Numbered from the stretch's first letter, positions 20,591 through 31,896 are shown. The stretch is DNA of 64,000 bases from Stereocaulon alpinum (GCA_018257865.1 JAEUBA010000009.1:248001-312000), one strand, 5' to 3'. The notes: generated by a model from the sequence alone, not told the origin. Numbers and translations: made by a program.

Positions 20591-23500
20591 GTGTTGCGTG
20601 GAGGCTTGATGCCATCTACTTGCTATTCATCATGAAAAACCAACCAGTGATACATATTTATGTAGAAGTAGCAGCAACTTTTCACAGTGGTAGGAATAGC
20701 AACATGAGATTGTGAACACGTTTGTAGTAGTTGACAAGTGACTCATCCGATTTACAACGTAGCTCAGATAGTTCGACATCGAATGGGACAGGTGTAAGCT
20801 TAGCAGCTTTCGACATGCAGAGAATCGAGGTAGAAGCAAGAATTTGTGGGACCCGGCTGGCGGTGTTCCAGACACATACGAGCTCGTCTTCATTGTTTAG
20901 GCGTAAAAGAGGCAGAGCGGGAAGTGTAAGCCTGGAAGAAGTGTCATGCAGAGGTTGAAGTGCCATGTACGTCGCAGTAATGCGTGTGTGAGACTTCAAG
21001 TGCCAGGGGCTGGATACGTGTGAAGGTGGTGGACTCATTACCAAATCAAGGTTCTATACGCTGAGTGTGACGGACCATGAGTCCCCGGTCGTGATTGAAC
21101 AGGTGACAGCCGGCCTCGCATCTATCGTTCTTTAGTAGGTATAAACCCTTAGCGGCGAATGGTAGCGTCGTATCCCCAGAAGATCTACTCGGACTGGTAG
21201 TGCTGCTAGCTGCCTGTGTTCATTCGGCTTAACTGGAGGATTTGAGGTACCGAACCGTGCACAGGGGAAAAGATCTGACTGTGTCTGCATGATGTTAGTG
21301 GTGACATGAGCCAATATGGGAGGTAATCGTACTTACCGTGGAAGAAAAATTTGAGACCACAAGCATCGAAGTCCTGGAAGATATGTAGCCATAGTCTTGC
21401 ATCTACGAAGCATTGAAAGCCTTGCTGGCTCCAGCATGCCGAGGTTTCCGGAGTAGATTGTGGTGACGTTGACGCTTCAGTCAATCATGCACGGCAGAAT
21501 CAAGCGAGTATGCTGCTGTATATCTCATGTATGTGACGTTGAACGATGGGTGTGCGAGATGGAGGATCATTGGGGCAGAGAGTGGACGAATCGATGAACA
21601 GAATGTGTTGGCTTTTAAGGATAACGAATGGAGAAGCAGTGGGGGGTTAGATGGCTTCATTAAGTAGTGAGAAATTCCGAGAGGAATTTTTGAGATGAAG
21701 AATGGAGGCGTGTTATTGCACGAAGTCGAGCTTGTGAAGTGTGGCGCCACCGACCAATGAATGAAGAAACGCCTTCACAAATCGACGAAGTCCCAAAACG
21801 ACGGATTCTGGGTTAGCCTTCACAAGTAAGAAACTGACATGGGTGGCTGGAGATGGCACTGACTGGTGAAAGCTGAGATCTAGACTATCGTGTGTGGGAA
21901 GACTCCTGATAGGAAATTGACGGCATGTAGAGTAGCATTTTCCCTCCTTGTGTATATGCGAGTCTTCGCTATCCAACAAAGTCGATGAACAAAGCTGGCT
22001 GAATCAGCCTTCGTGGTCGAAGGGACAAATGTTTCATAGAGAATCTAGAATAATAGCACAGAAATTTTCACGACTATTGAATGTGGAGTAGACTTTCAAG
22101 GGGAGATTGATTGTGAGGAAGATGACAGTGGGCTTCGAAAGTGAATGAATGAAATTTCTCCCAGCCATAGACTCGCTGAAACGTGTCTTAAGTATATCAG
22201 TATTGGGCAGGATGCTGTGTAGTTGTTCGGAAATTCACTCAACAGCAAATGATCCCACCGATGCCACTCAAACGGAGGGTAAGTAGGTAGACAGGTCGAT
22301 TGGCCTAGTCATGGACCCGACTCCCCCCCAGCGCGATGCGGAAGTGCTATGTACACAGGGGTCAAGAGATGGATATGGCAACAACCCTAGCGCCAGAATT
22401 TCGGTAGGAAGTTGCATCTCCCAAATTACATGAGTTGAGGTCGCCGCATTGCCAGGAAATATGAATGACTCACCTTTGCAGCTTGATTGATGTTGTGGCC
22501 AGAGAGCGACGTGAATGGTCCGCATAAACAGGATGGAGCCGTTGCTTGGGCCATCACTCGCTGTGGAGGTGTAACAGGACGGCTGTGAAGTCCGTACTCA
22601 TCTAAGTCACTGGGTCCTTTCCGAGAGGCGCCCTGGCCTACCACATGTCAGCGACCCAGTGCTCGCCGACACAGGCTGATTGTCCGACAAAGGTCCAGAG
22701 CGATGTCCATTAGATGATGGTGTTATTCAACAAATATGCATTCTACCACTGCGTGATTCTCCCTAGCCCTTCAAAGTAGGTAAGGTAATCGGCTTGCCCT
22801 CTGGGACGAACTCTCAGCCGCCAGCCGACGCAATCCTTCGTTGAACGCGATAGATAGCAATCTCGATAAAGCATCAACCATCAGGAAAGCATTGTGTAAA
22901 GAGAAAGACAGTGTAATCTTAGGATGCAAGAGGAAGGAGTGAAACATTGATTACACTGTCGACGTTGCGTGTTCAGGCTGGCCAAGATTGAGATAGCCTG
23001 CCAATTTCTCTCCTTCTGCATGCATGTGCGGTCGGGGCAGGCTAAAGACATCCGTCGGTAACAACTTACGTCAAGAAGTTGCCCGATCACATTACCCGGC
23101 CATCGTAATCACAATACGTATTCTGCATATCTACACGGCTGATCAACGGTCTGATAACCGTGGTCAATGCGTGCTTGTGGGCGTGAGCACTGCCTTGCCG
23201 AGTGATACTGTAGACTCACAGCTATCTGTAAATTGAACTTTTCAGCTCTTGTGACTGATCACCTTTATAGTGAGTCCAACCGAGATGAAGGCGCGGAGGG
23301 CGAGAGATGAGCAAAGGAAGTGGGCGTCGGCCAAGTTTCAATGACTTCAAAGAAGGAAATGTAAGTACCGTAGAATGATAGAATGATTGGTCCGCTTGGA
23401 GGGATTTCTTGCGGGCTAGAGTCAAACTCAGGAGGTACAGCCCCACGAACAGCCTTTTCTTTGGCAGGGGGGCCCGAGGGGCCCTTGTTTCAAGCGACGC

Positions 23501-24170
23501 TGGACCCCTCTGATACCTGTGACTGTTGGGGGTGTGATTAGATTATCTTCCTAGACATATTCGTCGGCTGCCCGGCGTTGCAGATCTTCCCCTCGCTCTC
23601 GTGCTCGCCTTCTCCAGGCTTCGGAGCATTTCTTTCCAATTGAACGCCGCGTAAACATTCTTCGCTGCTTAGAATAATAATCGAGGGTACAAGTCTGACC
23701 CGATCTTTCACCGTCTTGCTTGCGCGTGCCCGGTCCTAGCGATCGCGAACTCCCTTGAGATTATCATAAGTTGCACGGGATAGACCTAATGGTCTCAGAG
23801 CAAGGCACATAGCGAGCCCGGATTGCCTTGTAGAAATGCGCCACCGCTGCAGAAGGGTGGTAGCGAGTAGCCGCAGGATCGACCCCGGTGGCTAAGCTAC
23901 ATATAAGAATCCCACGATTATCATACTGCGCTCCACATCTATTTCCTTAATAACACCCTTGACTACAGCAAAGGCAGTGGGCCGAAGAACCTTGTTCTCT
24001 TCCTTCCTTCATTTCTTTTCCTCACGGCCAGCTCCCCTTTCCGCTTGCCAAGGTCTGTTAGAACTAGATGCTATTTCAGGGCAATTCACCGCGTTAGAGG
24101 AACTTGACAACTGGTTCATTAGGACTTCATTCTATAAATTTTGCAACATCTGCATTCTCTTCTACAACTT
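20591..24170. other. Gene-poor interval with exon-like fragments
   Basis: Several minus-strand pieces look exon-like with good GTGAGT or GTAAGT donors. One around 21206-21484 ends at a GTAAGT donor, followed by a 51-nt intron-like stretch with a CACTAAC branch and ATGCAG acceptor. Another at about 22470-22644 ends in a GTGAGT donor. I could not join them into a gene with a start codon. Confidence 0.3.
20682..21044 (-). pseudogene. Possible retrotransposon gag-like fragment
   Basis: The minus frame ends with FDVELSELRCKSDESL then VNYYKRVHNLMLL. The spacing of ELR...DESL..YYKRV..LM matches the capsid (gag) segment of fungal LTR retrotransposons as I know it. No zinc knuckle, protease or polymerase follows, so at most this is a short relic. 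Resemblance only. Confidence 0.33.
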
Positions 24171-24376
24171 TACATACCTTCACCACACTTTATATCATTC
24201 AATCCTCCACCATCCCACTCCCCACTTCACATCCCGCCAGTCCACCCAGTGCAGCCCCACGCCCGCTGTCAGCAGGAACCCCCACTCCCCACCTTTCCGA
24301 GGCTGACTCCACCTTCGAGAAAATCTCCTGCTTCCACAATCCTCTATACTGACGAACCTCATCCTCCTCCCTAGTG
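24171..24376 (+). promoter_or_regulatory. Pyrimidine-rich leader of the copper-fist gene
   Basis: About 200 bases just upstream of the ATG at 24377 are strongly C/T-rich on the coding strand, as is common in fungal core promoters and 5' leaders. No exact copper-response element was found. Confidence 0.5.
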
Positions 24377-25873
24377 ATGTTGATTGATGGTGAGAAATAC
24401 GCCTGCGAAGCATGTGTGAGAGGTCACCGAGTCAGCACTTGTCAGCACTCGGGTAAGCCTTTGAGCTCTCCATTGCTCTGTGAGGGCCTTTCCAACGGGC
24501 GCTTGCTGACTGGTGGCTAAGACCGGACTCTTACACATATCAATAAGAAAGGGAGACCTGTCTCACAATGCCCACATTGTAGAGGCCTACGTAAGGCCCG
24601 GTCAACACATGTACAATGCGAGTGTGGCGCCAAACCGCATACCAAGGAAGAATGCATCGATAGCAGCGAGCTGGGCGACGTAAACTCCGACATAGGGTCT
24701 GACCCTGGCATACCGGAACCGAAATGCTGCTGCACTCATGGCATGCGTTGCACGTGCGCGTTGAAGAAGGAATATCTTGATCGGGTGCCGGAGATTGACA
24801 TGGCAGTGATACCTCCTCGACGATCGACCAGCACCTCCTCAAAGCCTCGATTGCTCAAGGCAGGCTCCGACAGTTCGATGACCGTCTTTACTAATGGACA
24901 CCACAAGCCTGTACACAAGCACAACGGTTCAGCCCACAAGTGTGGCTTGCCCTACAAGATCCCTATTCCTCACAGCGTACCCGGCAACACCGAGTACGCC
25001 CGGCGATCAACGGACAGTCTGCCCTTGATTAGGAAGAAAGAGGATACGCATTCACAGCTACACGAGTCTATCTCAAGTGCTAGGGAAGAGCTGCGGCAGG
25101 TCAGGTCGGAGCATGGGTCCCCAGAGCCCAGGGCTCCACGTTTCCGTGACAATGTTGGAGGACTGCCACCACTGGACTTACAATACCCGCCGTACACCAA
25201 TGGAAACCCTGGCCAGTACTCCGATGATTATTCTCAATCTCCAGGCGGCCTTGAGAACTATTACACGTCGCAAGAAGAGCAGCCCGCAATGTCAGCTGGT
25301 CTGAGTATGCCTGCAGTGGACTGGAATGACATTGACCTGAATAGTGGAGCCTTCTCTGCTGCCTACAGCCAGCCACCTTCCTACGCCAGCTTCGAACAAC
25401 ACAATATGAGCCGTCCAGCCCTCACAACATCCTCTTCAGGTGAGGCCTCAGAAGTCGACGACTACATCAACCACGGTCGGGGCCCACTGCTCAGACCCGA
25501 CCTGGCGTCTACATCAGCTGAGGATGTCAGCTACAACCGGCTCAGCTCCTCTTCCTACACGAGCCTCCCGCAGCCTTCGACCCTCTCCTCCAGGAACCTT
25601 GACAACCTTGACTATGAGACCTTCCTTCACACGACGGCATCTCCTTCCGAATTCGAGGAGCCTACTGCTGGTGGATCAGATGCATTTGTACGGCATGGAC
25701 TGTCCGTGCACGACGCTCAGAAGATGGCCCATCCAGAGACACCTACTGAAGCTATGGGCGGCCTTTCTTTGCCGCCACACTCGGACAGCACTGATCGTGT
25801 GTGGGCTCACCATTATGAGAGTGAAGAGGGTTCTTTCGTACCAGCAAAGGTTGGGAATGACTGGGACCAATGA
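24377..25873 (+). CDS. Copper-fist DNA-binding transcription regulator, 2 exons
   Basis: Copper-fist family regulator (ACE1, MAC1, CUF1 and Podospora GRISEA relatives), which sense copper and bind DNA through a zinc- and copper-binding N-terminus. Exons 24377-24452 and 24522-25873 join in phase to 475 residues; the intron begins GTAAGC and ends GGCTAAG. The domain starts at Met1 as in all members: YACEACVRGHR with Cys10 and Cys13, Cys22 and His24, then the KKGRP minor-groove element at 34-38 and QCPHC at 41-45. A second Cys-rich motif, CCCTHGMRCTC at about 94-104, matches the regulatory copper-binding motif seen in this family. The rest is Ser/Pro/Tyr-rich and disordered, probably an activation region. 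Whether it responds to copper excess or starvation cannot be read from sequence. Confidence 0.93.
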
Positions 25874-26512
25874 CATTGGTGGATCGGCAGGAGGCTTGCA
25901 ACACCGTGTGATGAGGACATGAGATACGACATTCTCTTGGAGCTAGAGGCATTTTTGTGGTTCATGTGTATAGATTCTGGCGGATTTGTATATGCGAGTG
26001 CCTTCATGTGTGGATTTAGTGCTTATAGAAAAGTGTTCATTGCTTCTTTACTTCTTGCGACATTATCCTGCTGCCTTTCGAGTGACACAAGAACCTTGGA
26101 ATGAAGTGCATCATCAATCTATACCTCAGGCGCGAGATTTGGTCAACCAAAGTCCAAAGGTGCTCCGCTAACTGCTTGAGTCGCGTACATGCTGCATGTG
26201 AACCGAATCGAGCTGAAAGCGTGAAAATAGACCGCCAAGAAAGAATATCGAAGTGATCAGATCGACTGTCACATTCACGAGAATCCTGCACGCTCTCAGA
26301 ATTGCTTGATTTATTTTCAATCATCTTGACCAACAGAAAGGGTATCCTAAAATACACAAGCACGCTCACTGTCCATTCCCGCTCTATCTAGCTTTCATCA
26401 TAATGCCAGATATCATAAACAACCACCCAATCCAATCACATCTCCCCTGCGTCCATTCTATGCCATCAATCCCATTGCCACCACGCGACATGCCCCACTC
26501 CCACCAACTTCC
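25874..26512. other. Intergenic between converging genes
   Basis: 3' flanks of the copper-fist gene (+) and the 91-residue protein gene (-). Nothing else supported. Confidence 0.5.
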
Positions 26513-26881
26513 CTACATCTTCTTCTTCCCGCCCGTAATCCCACCCCCACGATTCTTCTGCGCATAAGCCGAATACCCCACAAAAGCCGCAACCAGGACC
26601 CCAATGATAACGATATTGCCTACGGTATCAACCCGCCACATTAGCCTCCGCCCAAAACCCCACCAACGTAGCCTCGCTTAGAGGACACAGAATAGGGTAA
26701 CGGAGCACATACCGAGAATAAACCCAACAAGCCCACTCATCATATCGAACACACTAGCGATTAGATTGCGGAAGAGGCCGAAGACGGACTGTAGAGCCGA
26801 GAGGACGGTATTGATGAGGCCTTGGAAGATTTCGAAGATGGAGGAGAAGAGGTTTGAGAGGCCGTCTATGATGCTTGCCAT
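26513..26881 (-). CDS. Small hydrophobic protein, 91 residues, 2 exons
   Basis: Exon 1 is 26881-26713 and exon 2 is 26619-26513; the 93-nt intron has a GTATGT donor and a CCGTAG acceptor. Phase 1 is kept, joining ILG to NIVIIGVLVAAF. The product starts MASIIDGLSNLFSSIFEIF and is a run of amphipathic or hydrophobic helices with a membrane segment near 55-75, then a basic Gly-rich tail ending GGKKKM. Reading past the donor would give a short stop-terminated end, so splicing is needed for the tail. Small proteins of this design occur in many filamentous fungi as hypotheticals. The function is unknown; membrane association is inferred. Confidence 0.72.
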
Positions 26882-27399
26882 GATTGCGGTCGTGTTGTTG
26901 CGGGACGGGACTTTGAATACGTGTGTGAGGTGACTGCCGCAGAGTTCTGTTTCTCTGTTGTGAATTGTTGGTAGGAGAGAGTGGGTGTATGATGGGATTC
27001 CCTTAAATGCCTTCCTTTCTTGCCTGCCGAATGACAGGTTTCCTGTAAACAAAGCAAGGTTTGCGCTTGAGCGGGGAGGTGTGTGACGTAGGTTGCGCAA
27101 GGGGATCTACCTTACAAGGCACGGCAGGGTGACAGGTGGGGCTTGGCATCCGTATGAGGCGGGTTTGGCTCCGGAATGCGCCTGAGGGCGCATCATCACG
27201 TTACGGTGACTGTGGAGTGGGGATTCTTGCGGGTGTGAATGTTGGATCTTCTCTGTTTGTGCTTCATGTTTGATAGAGCTCCTGACGAACTTCGTGAATC
27301 TCCTTTGAAAAACGCCCCCTCTGGGCAATGATTGAATATATAATAAGATAGCAACTATTCTAGAACAAGCGGCAATCCTTCAGGCTTGTCTGATCCTCG
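26882..27399. other. Intergenic
   Basis: Upstream region of the small hydrophobic protein gene and 5' flank of the tRNA gene. No other feature seen. Confidence 0.5.
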
Positions 27400-27486
27400 G
27401 GCTGGATAGTTCAGTGGCAGAATTCTTGCTTTGGGAGTCATATTCTAAATTGTAAGAGGTCCTGGGTTCAAATCCCAGTTCAGCCC
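27400..27486 (+). tRNA. tRNA-Pro (anticodon TGG) with a 15-nt intron
   Basis: A full cloverleaf can be drawn. Acceptor GGCTGGA pairs with TTCAGCC, T8-A9 follow, D stem GTTC/GAAT, anticodon stem CTTGC/GTAAG, loop TTTGGG plus T, variable AGGTC, T arm CTGGG-TTCAAAT-CCCAG, and discriminator C73, which is typical of eukaryotic tRNA-Pro. The loop contains TGG and is interrupted after position 37 by an intron of about 15 nt (AGTCATATTCTAAAT). Without the intron the tRNA is 72 nt. A T6 run directly after the gene is the RNA polymerase III terminator. Confidence 0.93.
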
Positions 27487-27492
27487 TTTTTT
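27487..27492 (+). terminator. Pol III oligo-T terminator of tRNA-Pro
   Basis: A run of six T immediately follows the discriminator base. Confidence 0.85.
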
Positions 27493-27759
27493 GCCGCTTT
27501 GAAGCCATCCAGTATTGTTCCGGTGTAGTTCTGATAAATTCTGGTTGTTGTCTGTCGCCTTTGAACAGCTGGAGAAGGCTGATGATGCGGTTGTGGTGGC
27601 GGAGAGGCAGAGAACGGCAGGTGGCGGCTATACCTACCTTCTGGAATACCAACGGCTCGCGTGCCTACCGTGCGCCAAGACGGAAGTTTTTCGCGTGAAC
27701 ATCGAAAAAAGTTTCGACATTGTTTGACGACGTTCTCGAACTTTTGATACATCGCGCTC

Positions 27760-29603
27760 ATGGCGAAGATCAACGGGCAAAAATCATTGGCTGAGCAAGT
27801 CGCTGATCTGGACGATCCTGCGCCAAAAGGTAGGGGATGAAATCAATTGCAACGCTGATGAGATAGCTGACTTTCAGTAGAACTTGATCCCGAGCAGGAA
27901 GATGGGCATGCCGAGGATGACTCGAGCTCCGGTGCAGAGGATGGTGATGAAAACCTAGCTGAGGCTCGCGAGCACTATGTGAATGTTGGGTAGGGATTTC
28001 ACTGGTTGGCAAGATATGTTCTTTACTAACAGTGACGAGCAAAAGCAAACTTCGCAAGTCGGATGGCGTCGATCTTGGGCCTCAGTACAAGGGTGCAAGC
28101 GTTAGCCGCGACGCTCTAGAAGACGAGGAAATCGAAGACGACCCTTTCGCGAGCCACAGCGAACAGGAAGAGTCTGAACAGTCCGATCATGTGGATCCTG
28201 ATGCAGAATTGGACATGCAGGGACAAGACGAAGATGAAGAGATTGACAGCGGTGAGGCGTTCGAGGATGGCGATGAGGACAGATTCGGAGGATACAGGTT
28301 TAGAGGCAGCAAAAACACAGGGCAGGAAAGCGAGGAAGACGCATCGGAAGGCAGCGAGGCTAAGGGTATCGTGGACGAAGACGATGACGAGGGCATGGAA
28401 GTTGCTGGTGACTACCTCAATGGCTCAGATGACGACCCAGAACAGCCACAGGATGACGACGACGCGGAAACCAACATGGACTACGACGAAGAGCCTACGG
28501 ACAGCGAGAGTGATGACACCAGTATCAGCTCGACGCGTAACGAGCCCAAGGCAGACGACCGTGCGGCCCTTCGCAAGATGATGGCAGAAGAGCAAAGGAC
28601 AGTGGCGGCATCCCTCTCAAAAGCGGCAAAATCGGACATAGCTAAGGGCAGAGCGATCAAGCATCAGCGCACCACTTTCGATGCCCTCCTGAACACAAGG
28701 ATTAAGCTACAGAAAGCCCTGATATCTACCAATTCCATGAGCGCCTCCACATCTACCTCCACCGAAGACACCGAAGCCATTCGTGCCGCCGAAACAGCAG
28801 CGTTGAACCTCTGGAACACCATCTCCACCCTGCGGACCTCCCTCCAACCCTCCACCTCCAAAGAAAAACCTACCTCAGCCACAAGCTCCACCCCATCTTC
28901 AACCCTCTGGTCAGAAATGCAATCCCAAGAAACCCTCGCCCTCCCAACCCGCCGCACCACCCTAACAAAATGGTCCCTCAAAACAAACCCAACAACCGCC
29001 CTCCCACGCACCTCCAAATTCACCCAAACACCCTCCCACCAACCCCTAACAAGCGTCCTAGACCAACACCTCACCGGCTCCTCCCTACAAAAACTCCTAT
29101 CCAAAACCCACACCCCCCGCTCCTGCGCCCCCCTCCAAGCAGCAGCCCGCACACCCACCGACCCCTCAATCTACGACGACGCAGATTTCTACACCCTCCT
29201 CTTACGCGAGCTCGTAGATCAGCGAATGGCTGATTCTTCCGCTCCCCTCCCTTCTACTTCCGCTCATAATGCGCCTATACCGGCATTACCGAGTCAGAGG
29301 GAATTCAAGGTGAAGAAACAGGTCGATACGAAAGCTAGTAAGGGGAGGAAGATGCGGTATACTGTTCATGAGAAGCTGCAGAATTTCATGGCGCCCGAGG
29401 ATCGGGGGAGTTGGGGGGAGAGGCAGAGGGTGGAGTTGTTTGGGAGTTTGTTGGGGAGGAGGGTGGAGATGGGGGAGGGGGACGAGGAGGGGGTGGGGGT
29501 GGGGTTTGGGGTGGGAAATGAAAGAGGAAGTGAGGGGGATGAAATGGATGGTGTGCAAGGTGGTGGGGAAGGGGGTGGAAGCGGGTTGAGGTTGTTTGGG
29601 TAG
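27760..29603 (+). CDS. BFR2: Bfr2/AATF (TRAUB) ribosome-biogenesis protein, 3 exons
   Basis: Orthologue of yeast Bfr2 and animal AATF/Che-1, a nucleolar component of the small-subunit processome. Exons 27760-27829, 27881-27989 and 28040-29603 give 580 residues. Intron 1 has a CAGTAG double acceptor: use of the first AG (exon from 27878) adds one residue. Intron 2 (GTAGGG...ACGAG) must end at 28039, giving the family-typical EHYVNVGKSKLRK junction; the nearer CAG breaks the frame. Residues about 65-185 are extremely acidic. The Traub region includes AIKHQRTTFDALLNTRIKLQK, and the C-terminus has KGRKMRYTVHEKLQNFM with a basic Lys-rich run. Codon third positions switch from C-rich (28.8-29.2 kb) to G-rich (29.35-29.6 kb). 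Confidence 0.9.
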
Positions 29604-29862
29604 TGGTATTGATGTATTTACAAGATTTAACATCTCCGTCAAAAAAATCAGGAAACTCCGATTGATCGCTATGCATGCCTCAATCTCAATGCTAAACCTC
29701 AATGCCGCTTATGCAATCTGTGTTCATAGAACAAAAACAAGTCGCAAAGAATATTGCAAGTGTACAAAGATGCTCCAATCATCCTTCTATGGATCGGTAC
29801 GCATAACTATGACTCGATGCCGCTTGATACAGATCTTCCATATCGAACAGTCATCGCTTAAT

Positions 29863-31896
29863 TCATTCCTCCTCCAACCCCTCCTGACTCAACCCCAAAA
29901 ACCCCCCACCCGGCCCAATCAAACTATCATTCAACAAACTCTCCGGCAAAAGCTGGCTATCAGTCAATCTAACCCCATTCCACTCAAACCCATTCCACGG
30001 ATCCGTTACCCTTCTCCCAGTCACAGGAGAAGATGACAGTGGCGGCATAGGTGGTGGTGAGGAAGGGACTTGGATTAGAGATGATGAAGGAGGTAGTATG
30101 GGTGGTGGCGATGATGGGACTTGGACGTGGGATGAGGTAGGGTTTTTGCGGAAGGATGGGAAAGCTTGGGATGAAAGTATTTGGCGAGGTGAAGGCTGCG
30201 TCATATCCGTGGTTGTGGCCTGGGATGGTGGTACGGGGACTTTGAATTGCGTAGAGTTTTTGAGTGGTGTGAAAGTAGTGTTGACACGGGTTGGTGGTGG
30301 CTGCGTTGGTACTGTCATCGGTGGTGACGACTGGATCTGTATGTAATTAGGCGAGGAGAGGATGTTGGAGGGTTCATTATTTGGGTTTTCATGATCGGCT
30401 GGGTGGTATGAGTGCCAAGCTGCTTGGAATTGGGATTCTGTTTCGAGAATTGGTTCAGTGACGCGGCGTAGGTCGCCGAATAATTGGGCGGATGCTTGCT
30501 CGGAGTCTGTGCGGTGCAGTATAGGTTTCGATGGTGCGGGCTGGTCTGAGAGTATTGGGTCGATGAATGCATGTTGAACAATTCGGAAGCTCTGACTTGG
30601 ATGCTGGTCTGTTGATTTACTCCTCTGGCTTGATCGAGGGATGTTGAGAAGCTCCTGGACATCACCATCGTTTGGCTGGCAAGTAGGACTCTTAGGCTGG
30701 TAATTAATAACATTCGAAGTACGCTTCAATATGTTATGCAGGTTCGGGCTTGGAATAGACGGCGCACTGCTGCTCACTAGCACTGTCTGGGTTTCTACAC
30801 TCGGCTTGTCGTCCTCATCGGAATCATTGTCTTCATCGGAATCAAGAACCTCTTTCCCAGTGGCTGCCTGCACCGAGTCTCTGACCTCCGCTACTCTTCG
30901 GTGTCCATCTCTGGGAAAATCATCTGCACTTGCACCATGCGTAGCAGCGTCTCTCACAAGCAAGATTGGGAGTTTCTCGGTATCAATGTCCGCCTGATGA
31001 ATGGCCGAGCCAAGAGACACAATCTTTGAGTTGCCACGTGTAAGCGCAGGGCTATCATCCTCCCTACTCTCTAGGCTATCTGCCACCACCAACTTCGTCC
31101 GCCACCGAGCACTATTCCTTGGCGTCGACAACACAATGTTAGTAGACCTTTCTTTCAAAGGTGACCTAGAGTGTTCTCGCATGGGCCGACGGCTTTGCGC
31201 CGACACAGGCGTATCTGCGGGCGATTGAGACGACGGGATCTCTTTCTTCTTCTTCGAGGATAGCGGAGTCTGGGGCGGAGGCATCGACGCTGCAGCAGTC
31301 TGAGGCTTCGATAGCCTGGCTGCCCTTCTCTTCTGCGGTAATCCTTTTTGCACACCCTGTTGACCAATCAAGTCCTTGGCCATACTAGCTTGCGACTTCG
31401 CCATTCCTTCTGCACTTCCAGGACTCTTTTTCGTCACTGCCCTCTTTCGCGCCCTTCTTGTGACCGGCGATGGTTCACGGTTTGCTTTCTCCTCGATCTC
31501 TTCACTCTTCAGATCAACGTCCTCGGGATCTGGATGATAGAGCGAACGGAAAGGATCCATCTGCGTGATAGTCTGCCGCCGAGTACTCCTCGTTATAGTC
31601 TGACGAGCTGGCATGACCTTCCGCCTTTTTCTTCCCACAGGCGAAGCAACGTAGCTCTCCTCCCCTTCTTCATCCCCATGATCAGATTTCATGTCCTCGT
31701 CCTCGGAATTGGGGTGGTAGAAGGAACGGAGCAGGTTCATTTGTGTGATAGTCTGCTGGTGTTTACTTGGCGCAGACCATGCCGGACCTCGTTCCCTAAT
31801 TGTACGCCTCACAGGGGGGAAGTAGACTTGGTTGAGGTTGGGCTCCGTCTCGTAGGTGCGGCCTGTCGAGCGCCGCTTTTTTGGTCGTGTAGACAT
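29863..31896 (-). CDS. Large disordered nuclear protein with duplicated ITQM motif
   Basis: Single-exon frame of 677 residues from the ATG at 31896 (longer reading starts are GTG). I do not recognise a named family. It opens with a basic nuclear signal (RPKKRR). Near residues 47-72 and 107-131 it carries two copies of a motif of about 24 residues, QTITQM(N/D)-x-(L/F)-RS-(F/L)-YHP followed by an acidic DLKS-type tail; a shorter third trace (RQTITRS) lies between them. The middle is Ser/Pro/Lys-rich with many SP and TP sites and acidic clusters (DSDEDNDSDEDD). The C-terminus has PWNGFEWNGVRLTDSQLLPESLL, a likely conserved binding patch. Probably a chromatin-associated or cell-cycle-phosphorylated protein; that role is inference only. 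Confidence 0.7.
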   Translation of the reverse strand: MSTRPKKRRSTGRTYETEPNLNQVYFPPVRRTIRERGPAWSAPSKHQQTITQMNLLRSFYHPNSEDEDMKSDHGDEEGEESYVASPVGRKRRKVMPARQTITRSTRRQTITQMDPFRSLYHPDPEDVDLKSEEIEEKANREPSPVTRRARKRAVTKKSPGSAEGMAKSQASMAKDLIGQQGVQKGLPQKRRAARLSKPQTAAASMPPPQTPLSSKKKKEIPSSQSPADTPVSAQSRRPMREHSRSPLKERSTNIVLSTPRNSARWRTKLVVADSLESREDDSPALTRGNSKIVSLGSAIHQADIDTEKLPILLVRDAATHGASADDFPRDGHRRVAEVRDSVQAATGKEVLDSDEDNDSDEDDKPSVETQTVLVSSSAPSIPSPNLHNILKRTSNVINYQPKSPTCQPNDGDVQELLNIPRSSQRSKSTDQHPSQSFRIVQHAFIDPILSDQPAPSKPILHRTDSEQASAQLFGDLRRVTEPILETESQFQAAWHSYHPADHENPNNEPSNILSSPNYIQIQSSPPMTVPTQPPPTRVNTTFTPLKNSTQFKVPVPPSQATTTDMTQPSPRQILSSQAFPSFRKNPTSSHVQVPSSPPPILPPSSSLIQVPSSPPPMPPLSSSPVTGRRVTDPWNGFEWNGVRLTDSQLLPESLLNDSLIGPGGGFLGLSQEGLEEE

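Noticed and set aside
20177..20635. Plus-strand 152-codon frame with Gly-Ala and Asp repeats
   Set aside because: It opens with TTG, lacks an ATG and owes its length to the GGTGCT repeat; the minus strand gives a better spliced model.
28664..29158. 164-codon minus frame over BFR2
   Set aside because: Shadow of the C-rich BFR2 coding strand; the plus frame matches the Bfr2/AATF family.
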